Positions 6,964 to 6,964 of a stretch of 6,964 bases of DNA are shown here, in pieces (position 1 is the first letter of the stretch; every line of letters begins with the position of its first letter). The position numbers were made by a program, and so were the translations under genes. Below the pieces are notes generated by a model. That model ran no database searches. It saw nothing but the letters and a program-made list of their open reading frames with translations, and was not told where the DNA came from. This stretch comes from Leptolinea sp. (GTDB lineage Bacteria; Chloroflexota; Anaerolineae; Anaerolineales; Anaerolineaceae), in NCBI GenBank assembly GCA_022837205.1, contig JALHEL010000085.1:1-6964 (forward strand), written 5' to 3'.

Positions 6964-6964
6964 T

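Larger units (their letters stand above)
1..6964 (+). CRISPR. Large CRISPR array interior: 95 repeats (first partial), 94 complete spacers
   Basis: A 37-bp direct repeat recurs without a break across the window, alternating with unique 35-39-nt spacers (5 of 35 nt, 41 of 36, 27 of 37, 17 of 38, 4 of 39; mean 36.7). I read every copy and saw no substitution or indel. The repeat ends in ATTGAAAC on the + strand, the known 8-nt crRNA handle of many type I and type III systems, so transcription is inferred to run left to right with the leader beyond position 1. The array would be made as one long precursor RNA and cut inside each repeat to give guide RNAs against mobile elements. Both edges are cut: R1 lacks its first 4 bases and a new spacer begins at 6964. 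No leader, terminal degenerate repeat or cas gene is in view, so subtype is undetermined; type I-D or III are compatible. Confidence 0.99.

Noticed and set aside
1..6964. Assigning a firm CRISPR subtype or host species from the repeat
   Set aside because: Repeats ending in ATTGAAAC occur in several type I and type III systems of archaea and bacteria; without cas genes or a repeat database search the assignment would be a guess.

Overview
The whole window is the interior of one very large CRISPR array. It contains 94 complete 37-bp direct repeats plus a 33-nt partial repeat at the left edge. These separate 94 complete spacers of 35-39 nt, and the last base is the first base of a 95th spacer. 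I number repeats R1-R95 and spacers S1-S95 from left to right within the window. The two edges are window cuts, not array ends. No leader, no degenerate terminal repeat, no cas gene, no RNA gene and no genuine protein-coding gene is visible, and no stretch lacks array units.

Orientation: the repeat ends in ATTGAAAC on the + strand, the classic 3' end that becomes the 8-nt crRNA 5' handle after Cas6-type cleavage. The array is therefore probably transcribed left to right, with the leader and newest spacers off the left edge and older spacers to the right. The repeat type fits type I (for example I-D) and/or type III systems of archaea and some bacteria; the subtype cannot be fixed without cas genes. 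Hints of an archaeal, perhaps methanogen, host come from spacers: S56 reads as a peptide resembling the archaeal transposon-associated DUF2080 family, and S24 carries a GAGGTGA ribosome-binding site. This assignment is tentative.

Layout by spacer block, with hand-counted spacer GC: S1-S20 (34-1470) 41%; S21-S37 (1508-2727) 47%; S38-S57 (2765-4200) 48%; S58-S74 (4238-5447) 49%; S75-S94 (5485-6926) 54%. GC therefore rises steadily away from the presumed leader side while the repeat stays invariant. This suggests that the invader population sampled by the cell changed over time.

The most informative content is two pairs of independently acquired near-duplicate spacers. S2/S11 differ by a substitution that is synonymous in both open reading frames, and S31/S67 are identical over 37 nt but end at different points. 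Both pairs share an exact left (handle-side) edge and differ only at the right edge, and the first spacer base is a pyrimidine in 70 of 94 spacers. Together these point to an adaptation machinery that anchors the handle-side end (PAM-directed) and trims the other end loosely. Several spacers sample recognisable kinds of target: gene starts with ribosome-binding sites (S13, S24, S25), strong hairpins or operators (S8, S48, S59, S72, S88) and an adhesin-like coding segment (S63).
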